Shown one piece after another: positions 33,065-42,249 of a DNA stretch of 64,000 nucleotides (its first letter is position 1; the number at the start of each line of letters is the position of its first letter). The stretch comes from Sphingopyxis sp. H115 (GTDB lineage: Bacteria; Pseudomonadota; Alphaproteobacteria; Sphingomonadales; Sphingomonadaceae). The DNA is taken from the NCBI RefSeq assembly GCF_001468465.1, contig NZ_LNSA01000009.1:80883-144882 (forward strand), in the 5' to 3' direction. The position numbers were made by a program, and so were the translations under genes. A model generated the notes under the pieces. The model searched no databases, was not told the DNA's origin, and saw nothing but the letters and a program-made list of their open reading frames with translations.

Positions 33065-35623
33065 TCAACGGGTGGGTTCGACCCGCACCGTCCGGCTGGC
33101 GCGCTTGCCGTCGGCCGAACGGCTGCGCAGTTCGACCGCGCCGCCGACCGCGACGGGTCCGGCATAGCGCGTCCACGCGCCGCCCTCGACCCGATATTCG
33201 ATTGTCGTGCCGGGAAACATGCTGTTCGCCTCGAGCTTTCCGTTCGCGATGCGCGCGCCCGGTGGTGCGACGCGATAGGCGACGCCGATCTTCTCCAGCA
33301 TTGGCCATTGCACCGCAACGCGTCCGGCGAAATCCTGCCAGCCGGCCTTCAGCTTCGCGGCATCGACCCGGCGGTCGCCCCATTCGTAGCTGGCACCCGC
33401 CCGATAGGCGGGCGTCCACGGCGCCGGCGCCCACGCCCGCTCGGCGAGCGCGAGCAGCCGCGGAAAGAGCATATAGTCGACCTGCCCATCGGTGCGGATC
33501 GTCTCGCTCCAGAGCTGCGCCTGCAATCCCGCGACGCGGCGGCCGGGTTCGAGGACCGGCTTGTCCTCGATCGGCTGGCCTTCGGCATGGATGTTGCGGA
33601 TCGTCGCGGCGTTGGCGGGCAGATTGTCGGGCATGAAGCCGAAGACCTGATACGGATCGACACCGCGCGACGCCCAGTCGTAACCGCCCTCGTCGGGATG
33701 CGGCGCATAAGGCATGTCGAAATAACCGAGGTCGGGGATCGACAGCACGACGTCCCAGCCGCGACCCAGTTGATCGTGCGCCTCGCGGATCGCGCCGCTG
33801 TGGAGTACGCCCCAGATGTTGGTCTGTACCAGATGCGGTTGCTTGGGCATGGCAGCGGTTTCGGTATGCCCCATGCCGTCGCTCCAGCCGCCGGTGCGCA
33901 GACCTTTCGCCGCGAGGCTGGCGGTCACGCGTTCGATAAAGCGCGGGGTCAGCTTGCCCGCATCGCCGCCATTTTCGGCAATCATCGCCTGGCACGCGGG
34001 CGATTTGACCCACGCGCCCGCGGTCTCGTCGGCGCCGAGGTGGAAGGTCTTGAGCGGCACGCCCGCTTGGCGGTGCATCGCGGCAAGCGCATCGACGACG
34101 GTGTCGACGAAGCGATAGGTCGCAGGAATGCAGACGTTGAGCGTATTGTCGTCGTAATTCTGGATGCTGCGATATTCGGTCGTGTCGGCGGGATCGATCA
34201 GGCGATAAGCGTCGGCCTCCTCCTGTTTGCCCGCGGCGGTAAGGCGCGCGTGGCGCACCTCCATCGCCTTGATCGCCGCCCGGCTGTGGCCGGGCATGTC
34301 GATCGACGGTATCACCTCGATCTGGCGCGCCGCCGCGGCCCGAACGATCGCGACATAATCGGCGGCCGTCAGATAGCCGTTGACGCTGCCTGCGCCGTCG
34401 GGGCCGGCGCCGAGTTGAGGGAGCAGGCACCTCGTCTCGGACGGGTCATGACAGCGCTTCGAGCCGATTTCGGCGAGTTCGGGCAGCGCCGGGATTTCGA
34501 TCCGCCAGCCTTCGTCCTCGGCGAGATGGAGGTGGAGCTTGTTGAGCTTGTACGTCGCCATCGCTTCGACCAGCTTCAAAATCTCGTCGCGGCTGTGGAA
34601 ATTGCGCCCGAGGTCGATGTGAAGACCGCGAAAGCCATATTCGGGCGCATCGGCAACATGGAGCGGCATCAGCCTGCCCTTTTCGAACGCCGCCTGCTGC
34701 GCAAGCGAGCGCAGGGCATGGCCCGCGCCCGCGGCGTCGTGCGCGGTGATCGCAATGCCCGACGCCTTGGCGTCGATGATATAGGATTCGGGCTTTGCGG
34801 CGGCAGCGCGATCGATACGGATCGTCAGCGGCAACGCGCCTTCCTTGGCGCCGAGCGCCGCGAGCGCGGGTGCGATCGCGCTGCGCTCGACGCCGTCCAG
34901 CGTCAGCGCGACGCCATGGCGAAGATCGACCGGCTTGCCCTTGCCCTGCACCGCCTTTGCGGGCTTGGGGAGGATCACGATGCCGGTGGCTTCGGGCGCG
35001 AGCCGGCCGGCTTGCAGGTCGAAGGCGCGCTCGGCGGTGAGCCAGCGCGTCTTGTCGGCCTCGCTCTTGGTCGCAAGCTTCGCCTCGTCGGTCATCGGCG
35101 CGATGAAAGGCAAGGTTTCGAGGCCCGTTTCGGCGTCGATCACGGGCCGCGTCGCGGCGATCGTGCGCGGCTCGAGCCCGTCGGCGACGAGATAGGCGTT
35201 GGGCATGCCGAACGCCTTGGAGAAATGGGAGCCGACGCCCCACAGCTTGATTTCATGCGTCGAACCGGGGCGCAGCGTCGCGCCGGGCTTCAGCGTCAGT
35301 TGCTGGACGTCGCCGTTGATCAGTCGGTGCGCGAAGATGTCGCTTTCGACAAGCGGCAGCCGATTGACGAAGCTGAAATAGAGCGCGAGCCCTGTGTTCG
35401 GCAGGTCGGCAGGCAGGGTTTCGGGTACGGTCAGCGTGATCGTGGTGAGGAAACAGCCGTCGATCCCCGTTGGGCACGCCGGACCGTTGTCGACCATCGT
35501 GAGGCGGTAGCCGAGTGTATCGGCGAGGCGGTCGAGCGACGCTTGCGATCCTGTCTCGGCCGCCAGTGCCTGAGGCGCGGCCAGCGTCGCCATTGCCATT
35601 ATGATCCACCCCGCAGCCCGCAT
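33065..35623 (-). CDS. GH20 beta-N-acetylhexosaminidase, exported
   Basis: 852 residues from ATG 35623, preceded by GGGAGA; an ATG seven codons earlier is possible. The signal peptide ends near APQALA. An N-terminal region of about 300 residues with a carbohydrate-binding-like fold (ALYFSFVNRLPLVESD) and a GH20b domain precede the catalytic barrel: GLHIDLGRNFHSRDEI, LNKLHLHLAEDEGWRIEI, and the catalytic pair Asp532-Glu533 in HLGADETAGAW, which activate the substrate acetamido group. A chitobiase-type C-terminal beta-domain ends the protein. It releases GlcNAc from chito-oligosaccharides in the periplasm. It is divergent from the chitinase across 99 bases. Confidence 0.93.
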   Translation of the reverse strand: MRAAGWIIMAMATLAAPQALAAETGSQASLDRLADTLGYRLTMVDNGPACPTGIDGCFLTTITLTVPETLPADLPNTGLALYFSFVNRLPLVESDIFAHRLINGDVQQLTLKPGATLRPGSTHEIKLWGVGSHFSKAFGMPNAYLVADGLEPRTIAATRPVIDAETGLETLPFIAPMTDEAKLATKSEADKTRWLTAERAFDLQAGRLAPEATGIVILPKPAKAVQGKGKPVDLRHGVALTLDGVERSAIAPALAALGAKEGALPLTIRIDRAAAAKPESYIIDAKASGIAITAHDAAGAGHALRSLAQQAAFEKGRLMPLHVADAPEYGFRGLHIDLGRNFHSRDEILKLVEAMATYKLNKLHLHLAEDEGWRIEIPALPELAEIGSKRCHDPSETRCLLPQLGAGPDGAGSVNGYLTAADYVAIVRAAAARQIEVIPSIDMPGHSRAAIKAMEVRHARLTAAGKQEEADAYRLIDPADTTEYRSIQNYDDNTLNVCIPATYRFVDTVVDALAAMHRQAGVPLKTFHLGADETAGAWVKSPACQAMIAENGGDAGKLTPRFIERVTASLAAKGLRTGGWSDGMGHTETAAMPKQPHLVQTNIWGVLHSGAIREAHDQLGRGWDVVLSIPDLGYFDMPYAPHPDEGGYDWASRGVDPYQVFGFMPDNLPANAATIRNIHAEGQPIEDKPVLEPGRRVAGLQAQLWSETIRTDGQVDYMLFPRLLALAERAWAPAPWTPAYRAGASYEWGDRRVDAAKLKAGWQDFAGRVAVQWPMLEKIGVAYRVAPPGARIANGKLEANSMFPGTTIEYRVEGGAWTRYAGPVAVGGAVELRSRSADGKRASRTVRVEPTR

Positions 35624-35722
35624 CAATTTTCTCCCGCTCGACAATTTGTATCTAATTTGTCATGTAGTCGTGAGCGGGTCAACGCCTTTTGCAGCGAGCG
35701 GATTAGTTAGGGAATTGATAAA

Positions 35723-36766
35723 ATGACGAATATTCGCGCTTTGCGCCTCATCACTTCAATCCTAATTGGTTTTACATTAGTATTGTCGTTGTCGGCACCC
35801 GCCAAAGAGCGACGGCCCGTTGTGGTCGGCTATCTCGCGGCGTTCAAGGGGCTCGACCTGTCGATCGCGCGCACCGACCTTGCGGCCTTCACCCATTTCA
35901 ACCTCTCCTTTGCCAACCCCGATGCCGAGGGACGCTTCGTCAAAGACGGACGCATGACGTGCATGGACGACGAAACCGGCGCCAACCTGTCGGTTGAAGC
36001 GTTGCGCGGAACCGTCGCGCGGTTGCAGACGAGCGGGGCGAAGGTGCTGATCTCCACCGCGGGCGGCGTGATCCCCGGCTGCTCGGGCGACTGGAAGGCC
36101 CTGCTCGCGCCCGAACGCCGCGCGGCAACCGTGGCGGCACTGATTGACCTTGCCGATACGCTGGAGCTCGACGGGGTGGATATCGACATCGAGGGGGCGC
36201 TGCTCACCGAAATCGACCGCGCCGGCAACTATACGCCCTTCATCGCGGCGCTGTCCAAAGCAATGAAGGCGCGCGGCAAGCTGCTGACCTGCGCCACGGC
36301 ATCCTACGAGGGCGGGATGATCCCGGTGAGCTCGATCCCATATTTCGACCTCGTCAACGTCATGTCCTATGATGCGATCGGGCCGAGTTGGGGCGAAGCG
36401 GGCGCCGAGCACAGCAGCTATGCGATGGCCGCGCGCGATCTCGATCTGTGGCTTGCGCGCGGTGTGAAGCCCGAACGACTCGTCCTTGGCGTGCCCTTTT
36501 ACGGTTATGGATTCGGCGGCGCGAAGGCGAATTGGTCCTATCGCGACCTCACCGCCGCACATGGCCTAAATGCGACCAAAGCCGATGTGATCGGAGAACG
36601 ATGCGCGGGATGCCGCTACATCACCCACAACAGCCCGACGACAATCGAGAAGAAAGCGCGACTTGCTGCAGAAAAGGCAGGCGGCGTGATGGTCTGGGAA
36701 TTGTCGCAGGACACCCCCGATCACGCCCTGACCAGGGCGATCGCGCGCGGCCTTTCACGCGAATAA
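35723..36766 (+). CDS. GH18 chitinase, exported
   Basis: 347 residues; an N-terminal signal segment (LITSILIGFTLVLSLSAPA) precedes VVVGYLAAFKG. The GH18 signature DGVDIDIE ends with the acid/base Glu157; VMSYDAIGPSW and GVPFYGYGF are the typical strands 6 and 7. Single-domain, with no chitin-binding module. It cuts chitin or chito-oligosaccharides for GH20. The upstream 99-base divergent gap is AT-rich compared with the genes and contains two TTTGT half-sites (ATTTGTAT and ATTTGTCA near 35643-35662) that may be weak regulator sites. Confidence 0.92.
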   Translation: MTNIRALRLITSILIGFTLVLSLSAPAKERRPVVVGYLAAFKGLDLSIARTDLAAFTHFNLSFANPDAEGRFVKDGRMTCMDDETGANLSVEALRGTVARLQTSGAKVLISTAGGVIPGCSGDWKALLAPERRAATVAALIDLADTLELDGVDIDIEGALLTEIDRAGNYTPFIAALSKAMKARGKLLTCATASYEGGMIPVSSIPYFDLVNVMSYDAIGPSWGEAGAEHSSYAMAARDLDLWLARGVKPERLVLGVPFYGYGFGGAKANWSYRDLTAAHGLNATKADVIGERCAGCRYITHNSPTTIEKKARLAAEKAGGVMVWELSQDTPDHALTRAIARGLSRE

Positions 36767-36783
36767 TTCGCAACAAGCTTGAC

Positions 36784-36835
36784 GTAAGGATACCAATGCA
36801 ACACATGCTGCGCTAAGGCTGGTCTTATCGACCGG
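36784..36835. promoter_or_regulatory. Candidate NagR operators before the gntR gene
   Basis: Two elements lie between the chitinase and the GntR regulator. GTAAGGATACCAAT (36784-36797) holds the ATTGGT half-site on the minus strand. CTGGTCTTATCGACCGG (36819-36835) is a TGGTC/GACC dyad like the TGGTCTAGACCA consensus of the HutC/NagR/DasR subgroup. Autoregulation of the GntR gene is inferred. Confidence 0.45.
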
Positions 36836-36867
36836 CTTTGCCGGGGCTATCGGGTGGAGCATCGTCC

Positions 36868-37605
36868 TTGTCATTGATCGAACGCGTGGGCCCGCTCCAG
36901 AAGGACGACCCGACACCGCTTTACCTGCAGCTGCAGAAAATCCTGCGCGACGCGATCGAGGGGCAAGTCGTCAAGGCCGAGGAAGCGATCCCGACCGAGC
37001 GCGACCTCGCCGAGGAATTCGAAGTGTCGCGCATCACGGTGCGCAAGGCGATCGACGGGCTGGTCGGCGACGGCATCGTCACGCGCCGCCGCGGCGCGGG
37101 CACCTTCGTCACCCGGCCGCGCGTCGAGAAAAGCTTCTCGAAACTCACCTCCTTTTCGGAAGACATGGTCTCGCGCGGGCGCAAGCCGCACAGCAAATGG
37201 GTAAGCAAGACCGCGGGCGCGGTGACGCCCGAGGAAGCCTTGTCGCTCGGCCTGTCGCCGGGATCGCTCGTCTATCGTTTCCATCGCATCCGCTACGCCG
37301 ACGACACGTCGATGGCGCTCGAGGTCGCGACGATCCCCGCCTATTGCCTGCCGTCGGTCGATGCGGTGGGTGCGTCGCTTTACGAGGCACTCGAGGCGGC
37401 GGGACATCTGCCCGTCCGCGCGCTCCAGCGGCTTCGCGCGATCGCGGCGACCGCCGAACAGGCCGAAATGCTCGAGATCGAACCCGGCACGCCCGGCCTG
37501 TTCATCGAACGGCGCGGCTTCCTGGCCGACGGGCGCACCGCCGAATTCACCCAGAGCTTCTATCGCGGCGACGCGTACGACGTGGTGGCGGAGCTGAACG
37601 GCTGA
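36868..37605 (+). CDS. nagR: GntR/HutC-family regulator, NagR-like
   Basis: 245 residues from TTG 36868, which has GGTGGAG nearby; an in-frame TTG at 36838 is the other option, as there is no ATG. The winged helix (about 10-80) has TPLYLQLQKILRDAIEGQ, TERDLAEEFEVSRITVRKAI and GAGTFVTRP. The UTRA effector domain follows (FSEDMVSRG, SLVYRFHRIRYADD, LFIERRGFLADGR, FTQSFYRGDAYD). UTRA domains of the HutC subgroup commonly sense GlcN-6-P or GlcNAc-6-P in nag regulons. Its position inside the chitin/GlcNAc region makes NagR/NagQ function likely; effector is inferred. Confidence 0.85.
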   Translation: MSLIERVGPLQKDDPTPLYLQLQKILRDAIEGQVVKAEEAIPTERDLAEEFEVSRITVRKAIDGLVGDGIVTRRRGAGTFVTRPRVEKSFSKLTSFSEDMVSRGRKPHSKWVSKTAGAVTPEEALSLGLSPGSLVYRFHRIRYADDTSMALEVATIPAYCLPSVDAVGASLYEALEAAGHLPVRALQRLRAIAATAEQAEMLEIEPGTPGLFIERRGFLADGRTAEFTQSFYRGDAYDVVAELNG

Positions 37606-37633
37606 GCCGAACGACTCGAGATCAATCACCGTG

Positions 37634-37712
37634 TCCCCGCGAAGGCGGGGATCCATCTCCGGTTGGTGCAAGATAGCGCGATCGGGTGATGGGCTCCCGC
37701 CTTCGCGGGAGC
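37634..37712. repeat. Paired REP-type hairpins (BIME-like), convergent-gene spacer
   Basis: TCCCCGC-GAAG-GCGGGGA (37634-37651) and GCTCCCGC-CTTC-GCGGGAGC (37693-37712) are two near-identical hairpins in opposite orientation, separated by 41 bases. They fill the gap between the convergent gntR and halogenase genes and may stop transcription from both sides. This motif family is widespread in sphingomonad genomes and is probably moved by a RAYT transposase elsewhere. Confidence 0.75.
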
Positions 37713-37723
37713 ACGGCGGTAAA

Positions 37724-39211
37724 TTAATTCGACCTTCGCAGAAATTCCACATGCGGCGGCAGCTCGGCGAGCTGTTCGGCGACGCGGCCGCGCAATGTCG
37801 CGAGGCGCGCGGCGAGTTCAGCATCAGGCAGGCCATCGGCGATCGGGTGCCAGCTTTGCGGTCGTACTCCCTGCCCCGTCAGGACGGCGTACCAGTTCGT
37901 CGGACCGAACAGATCACCGGGTTCGAAGAGGATATTGCCCGTGGCGCGAAACGCCTCGATCCGCTCGGCGAGCGTGTCGGGAATGCCTGCCGCCGCGACG
38001 TCGCGCCAGAAGGGCGTATCGTCGCGGCCCGCCAGCGCATAATGCGCGATCACGAAGTCGCGGATCGTCCGATATTCGTGGAGCGCGTCGCGATTGAAGC
38101 GTGCGACGACATGGGGATCGATCGCGTCGCGCGGCAGCAACGACAGCAGCCGGATGATCGTCGTCTGGATGAGGTGGATCGACGTCGATTCGAGCGGTTC
38201 GAGGAAACCGCCGGCGAGCCCGATCGCGACGCAATTGCGGTTCCAGATCGCCTTGCGATGCCCCGCGACGAAGCGCAGCCGGTTGGCGTCGGCGAGCGGC
38301 GCGCCGGGCAGGCGCGAACGCAGCAACGCCTCGGCCTCGTCATGGCCGAGATGCGCGCTCGAATAGACATAGCCATTGCCGTCGCGGTGCTGGAGCGGGA
38401 TGCGCCATTGCCATCCCGCCTCGCGCGCGGTCGAACGCGTGAACGGCGCTGGGTCGCCCTCACTCTCGGACGGCATTGCGACCGCGCTGTCGCACGGCAG
38501 CCAGTGGCCCCATTGTTCGTAACCCGTTGCCAGCGCGCCTTCGATGAGGAGGCCGCGAAAGCCCGAGCAGTCGACGAAGAAATCGCCGTCGACGGCGCGG
38601 CCGTCGTCCAGCACGAGCGCGGTGATAAAGCCGTCCTCGCCATCGAGGCGGACGTCGGCGACCTTGCCTTCGATCCGCACGACGCCCTTGTCCTCGGCAT
38701 AGGCACGCAGGAAGCGGGCATAAGCAGCGGCGTCGAAATGGACAGCATGGTGCACCGGGCCATGGCGCGTCGCGGGCGCAAAGCGGCTTTCGCGTGCCGC
38801 CATCGTTTCGAGATTATAGGGGCTGTGATCGGGGTCGCCGCCGGCGGCGAGATGTCGCAGCCAATAGTGATGGAAGTGGATCCCCGACATTTCGATGCCG
38901 AGATAGCCGAAGGGATGAAAATAGCGGTGGCCGACCCCGCCCCAGCCTTCGAACTCGATACCGAGCTTGATCGTACCGTGCGTTGCACACAGGAATTCGG
39001 CCTGGTCGAGCCGCAGGTAGCGGTTGAATTCGTGGATCGGCGGCACCGTTGCCTCGCCGACGCCCACGGTGCCGATCATCTCGGATTCGACGAGAGTGAT
39101 GCTGTGCGGCTGTCCCGCCAGCGCGCGGCCGAGTGCCGCTGCGGTCATCCAGCCCGCGCTGCCGCCGCCGACGATGACGATGCGCCGTACCGGGCGCTCC
39201 CGCGCGCTCAT
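37724..39211 (-). CDS. Tryptophan-halogenase-family flavoprotein, third of three
   Basis: 495 residues. FAD motif IVIVGGGSAGWMTAAALGR is at 11-29. All landmarks of active flavin-dependent halogenases are kept: Lys82 in TIKLGIEFEGW (equivalent of the HOCl-handling Lys79 of PrnA), GWQWRIP at 265-271 and Glu340 in EPLESTSIHL (PrnA Glu346). It therefore could oxidise halide with FADH2 and O2 and halogenate an aromatic substrate, if a flavin reductase supplies FADH2. It overlaps the middle halogenase gene by four bases (ATGA) and is the last gene of the TBDR operon. Tryptophan itself as substrate is not assured. Confidence 0.88.
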   Translation of the reverse strand: MSARERPVRRIVIVGGGSAGWMTAAALGRALAGQPHSITLVESEMIGTVGVGEATVPPIHEFNRYLRLDQAEFLCATHGTIKLGIEFEGWGGVGHRYFHPFGYLGIEMSGIHFHHYWLRHLAAGGDPDHSPYNLETMAARESRFAPATRHGPVHHAVHFDAAAYARFLRAYAEDKGVVRIEGKVADVRLDGEDGFITALVLDDGRAVDGDFFVDCSGFRGLLIEGALATGYEQWGHWLPCDSAVAMPSESEGDPAPFTRSTAREAGWQWRIPLQHRDGNGYVYSSAHLGHDEAEALLRSRLPGAPLADANRLRFVAGHRKAIWNRNCVAIGLAGGFLEPLESTSIHLIQTTIIRLLSLLPRDAIDPHVVARFNRDALHEYRTIRDFVIAHYALAGRDDTPFWRDVAAAGIPDTLAERIEAFRATGNILFEPGDLFGPTNWYAVLTGQGVRPQSWHPIADGLPDAELAARLATLRGRVAEQLAELPPHVEFLRRSN

Positions 39212-40674
39212 CCGCGCATCCGCCGCAGCGCGTCGACGTGCGTTTCCATCGCATGGACGTCGCTCGCGACGGCGCGCAGCTGGCGCTGGAATTCGGTCAT
39301 CAGTGCCTGGTCTTCGGTCAAGAGCGCCTGCGGGTCGAAGCTGCGCGGGGTCACGCCGTGCCCTGCCATGACGAGCGCCCAGCTGTCCTCGACATGCGCC
39401 TCATGGTTGAAATGCGCGAACATGCCGCGCGCGGCGAACAGGTCGATCTTCGATGCAAGTTCGGCCGAGATCGGCGTGGTGCGGGCGTCGTCCCAGAAGG
39501 GCTCGCCGATGCGCGCGTTGAGACGGAAATGCTGCGCAGTGAAATCGGCGACACGCGCGCGTGTGCCGGCCAGCTCCTCATTGTAAATATCGGCCTCGAC
39601 CATCGCGGCGCGATCGATCGGCCAGAGCAGCACCATCTGCGCGATGCCAAGCTGGAGCAGGAGCAGTTCGGCACCATCGAGCGGCGGGGCGGCGCCCGCC
39701 GCAGGGCCGACCGCAACGACATTGCCGACCCACGCCCGCGCGCGCGCGGAGTTGGCGAGCGGCGCGGGCGGCGCGGTGTCGACGGAGCGCCCCAGTACCG
39801 TTGCCAGCGCGGCGGGGGCGTCGGCATCGGACAAGGTCTTGCTGTCGTAGGCGAACTCGATCGCGGTGCGGCCTGAAAGCGGGATTAACGTCAGCCACCC
39901 GGCGGCGTGCGCGGCGACGCGGCTGTAGAGCGGCAGCGGATCGAAAGCGGGCGCCGAAGCACGGATAATCCGGTCGCAAAAACCGGGACGCTCGGAAGTC
40001 GCGTCGGGATCGAGCGATGCGACCAGCGCGCCATGGGTGTCGATAAACAGGTCCGCATCGACCGGCGCACCATCGGCAAGGACGATACGCCCGATGCGAT
40101 CGCCTCCTGTCCGAACCGCCGCGCTCGTACAGGAAACGATCCGCACATCGGCCCGCTTACACGCCGCCCGAAGCAGTTTCGCATAGCGGGCGGCGTCGAG
40201 GTGCCAGCCCTGCTTTACCGCCTGCCGCGTCGCCGCCTCACGCGGCGCGCCGGTGCGGCCCTGCTTGGCGGCGGCGGCGGCGAGGCAGAAATCCTCGAGC
40301 GCAACGCCCAGCCCCGCCTGGCGCGCACGCGTCCAATGCTGGACGAAGGGTAAGGATGCGAAGGGGCTTCCTGCGTCACCATAGGCGTGGAGGAAGGCAT
40401 GGTCGCCACCCGACCATCCGGCGAACTGCTGGCCCATGTTGACCGTCGCGGCGGCGTGGCGAACTAGCGCAGCCTCGTCGATGCCGAGCAGCCGATGGAA
40501 GGTTGCAAGGTCGGGCGGCGCGATCAGCGCGGCGTGCGGCGCCGGCGCTTCGCCGGTGTCGATCCAGGTCACGTCGGTGCCGAGCCGGGCATAGGCGCGG
40601 CCGACCGCGAGCGCCGCCATCGCCGCCGCGACCCCGCCGCCGAAGACAACAACCCGTTGCACCGCGTTGCTCAC
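39208..40674 (-). CDS. Degenerate tryptophan-halogenase-like protein, probably not a halogenase
   Basis: 488 residues from GTG 40674, which overlaps the stop of the upstream halogenase gene (GTGA). It aligns along its length with its two neighbours but has diverged. The FAD motif is VVVFGGGVAAAMAALAVGR. The catalytic Lys is Asn79 (TVNMGQQFAGW), WxWxIP reads GWLTLIP, and the Glu-Ser of the active site becomes Asp-Gly (PPLDGAELLLLQ). The reading frame is intact with normal codon use, so it is kept by selection. It may be a pseudoenzyme partner, a flavin-binding regulator, or a different flavoenzyme. Confidence 0.85.
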   Translation of the reverse strand: MSNAVQRVVVFGGGVAAAMAALAVGRAYARLGTDVTWIDTGEAPAPHAALIAPPDLATFHRLLGIDEAALVRHAAATVNMGQQFAGWSGGDHAFLHAYGDAGSPFASLPFVQHWTRARQAGLGVALEDFCLAAAAAKQGRTGAPREAATRQAVKQGWHLDAARYAKLLRAACKRADVRIVSCTSAAVRTGGDRIGRIVLADGAPVDADLFIDTHGALVASLDPDATSERPGFCDRIIRASAPAFDPLPLYSRVAAHAAGWLTLIPLSGRTAIEFAYDSKTLSDADAPAALATVLGRSVDTAPPAPLANSARARAWVGNVVAVGPAAGAAPPLDGAELLLLQLGIAQMVLLWPIDRAAMVEADIYNEELAGTRARVADFTAQHFRLNARIGEPFWDDARTTPISAELASKIDLFAARGMFAHFNHEAHVEDSWALVMAGHGVTPRSFDPQALLTEDQALMTEFQRQLRAVASDVHAMETHVDALRRMRG

Positions 40675-42176
40675 GGCGCAGGCGCCGGGCAATAGCGGGC
40701 GATGAAATCGGCGTGCGAAGGCAGGGTCGCGGCCGCATCGGCGATCGTCGCGGCGAGGTTCGCGAGGCGCTCGTTCACCGTCGCGGCGGGCAGCACGTCG
40801 GCAAGCCGGTCGGCGGCGGCTGGCTCGACTCCCTGCCCGACGAACACCGCCTGCCAGCTCGGCGGGCCGAACAGGCCGTCGCGATAGGCCTCGATATAGC
40901 CGCGATGTCGGAACCGTTCGATCTTGCCCGCGAGCGTATCGGGCAGGTCGATCGCGGTCACCCGTTCCCACAGCGGTGCATCGGCCTCGTTCGCGACATA
41001 ATGGAGGATCAGGAAATCGCGGATGCGGTCATATTCGACATCCATCACGCGGTTGAACTCGGAAGGCAATGCCGGGTCGGTGGCACGCTCGGACGGCATC
41101 AGCGTCAGCATGTGCATGATCGCCATCTGCACAAGATAAATGCTCGTCGATTCGAGCGGTTCGAGAAAGCCGCCCGCGAGCCCCATGCCGACGCAATTTT
41201 TCGCCCACGCCTGTTCGCGCTTGCCCGCCTTGAAGCGCAGTACGCGCGGGTCGGCGAGCGCCTCGCCGTCCAGATTGGCTAGCAGGGTCGCCGCCGCCTC
41301 GTCGTCCGAAATATCGGCGCTCGAATAGACATAGCCATTGCCGGTGCGGTGCTGGAGCGGGATGCGCCATTGCCATCCCGCAGTGCGCCGCGTCGAGCGC
41401 GTATAGGGTGTGAAGTCGGCCGAGCGCACCGACGGCACCGCCTGCGCGCTGTCGCACGGCAACCAGTGCGACCAGTCCTCGATCTCGACGCCTAGCGTCT
41501 GGCCGAGCAGCAATGAGCGAAAGCCCGAGCAATCGACGAACATATCGCCCGCGACGTGCGTGCCGGACGCGAGCTTGACCGCGGCAATGTCGCCGCTTTC
41601 GTTGTCCTGCTCGACTTCGACGATCCGGCCCTCGACGCGTTCGATACCGCGCGCCTCGGCCCAGCCGCGCAGGTATCGCGCGTAGAGGAAGGCGTCGAGA
41701 TGATAGGCATAGGCGAAGGCGCTTCGCACATCATTGCCGTCGCCAACGGGCAGCATGAAGCGGTTCTGGAGCGCTGTGACGATCGGGAAACAATAGTCGA
41801 AGAGCGGCGCCGCTGTTCCGGCGCGGTTCGCGCGAATCCAGTAACTGAAGAAGTCGGCCTCGCCGATCGGGCGGCCGAAAGTGCCGAAGGGGTGGATGTA
41901 GCGATCGCCCTCGCACCCCCAGTTCACAAACTCGATACCAAGCTTGAAGCTCGCCTGCGTCGCCTTCATGAACTCGACTTCGTCGAGCCCGAGGAAGTCG
42001 TTGAAATCCTTCATCTGCGGCAGCGTCGCTTCGCCGACACCGACGGTCCCGATCTCCTCGGATTCGACCAGGCGGACGCGGAAACGTACGGGGTCCAGCT
42101 TGGCGGCGCACGCCGCGGCGCACATCCACCCCGCGGTCCCGCCGCCGACGATTACCAGTTCGAACCTATCCCCCAT
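40671..42176 (-). CDS. Tryptophan-halogenase-family flavoprotein, first of three
   Basis: 501 residues from ATG 42176. FAD motif LVIVGGGTAGWMCAAACA is at 7-24; SEEIGTVGVGEATLPQ follows. Catalytic Lys78 in SFKLGIEFVNW, GWQWRIP at 267-273 and Glu342 in EPLESTSIYL are intact. It resembles the third gene (37724-39211) more than the middle one. It lies 73 bases after the large TBDR on the same strand, with a stem-loop in between. Such TBDR-linked halogenase-like genes recur in carbohydrate regulons of xanthomonads and caulobacters (general knowledge), and their physiological substrate is not known to me. Confidence 0.88.
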   Translation of the reverse strand: MGDRFELVIVGGGTAGWMCAAACAAKLDPVRFRVRLVESEEIGTVGVGEATLPQMKDFNDFLGLDEVEFMKATQASFKLGIEFVNWGCEGDRYIHPFGTFGRPIGEADFFSYWIRANRAGTAAPLFDYCFPIVTALQNRFMLPVGDGNDVRSAFAYAYHLDAFLYARYLRGWAEARGIERVEGRIVEVEQDNESGDIAAVKLASGTHVAGDMFVDCSGFRSLLLGQTLGVEIEDWSHWLPCDSAQAVPSVRSADFTPYTRSTRRTAGWQWRIPLQHRTGNGYVYSSADISDDEAAATLLANLDGEALADPRVLRFKAGKREQAWAKNCVGMGLAGGFLEPLESTSIYLVQMAIMHMLTLMPSERATDPALPSEFNRVMDVEYDRIRDFLILHYVANEADAPLWERVTAIDLPDTLAGKIERFRHRGYIEAYRDGLFGPPSWQAVFVGQGVEPAAADRLADVLPAATVNERLANLAATIADAAATLPSHADFIARYCPAPAP

Positions 42177-42205
42177 GACGGGCGCAGCTTAACGCGGAAG
42201 AAAGA

Positions 42206-42239
42206 GGGCGCCAGCCCGATTTGGACACGGCCGACGCCC
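42206..42239 (-). terminator. Stem-loop between TBDR and halogenase genes
   Basis: On the minus strand GGGCGTCGGCC pairs with GGCTGGCGCCC over 11 positions (two G-U pairs) with a 12-base loop, followed by a pyrimidine-rich TCTTTCTTCC. It probably acts as a partial terminator or processing site that lowers halogenase expression compared with the receptor. Confidence 0.55.
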
Positions 42240-42249
42240 CTTCCCCCTT

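Noticed and set aside
35643..35662. ATTTGTAT/ATTTGTCA half-sites as a NagR operator before GH18/GH20
   Set aside because: They differ from ATTGGTNNTA at the conserved GG; mentioned with the chitinase only.
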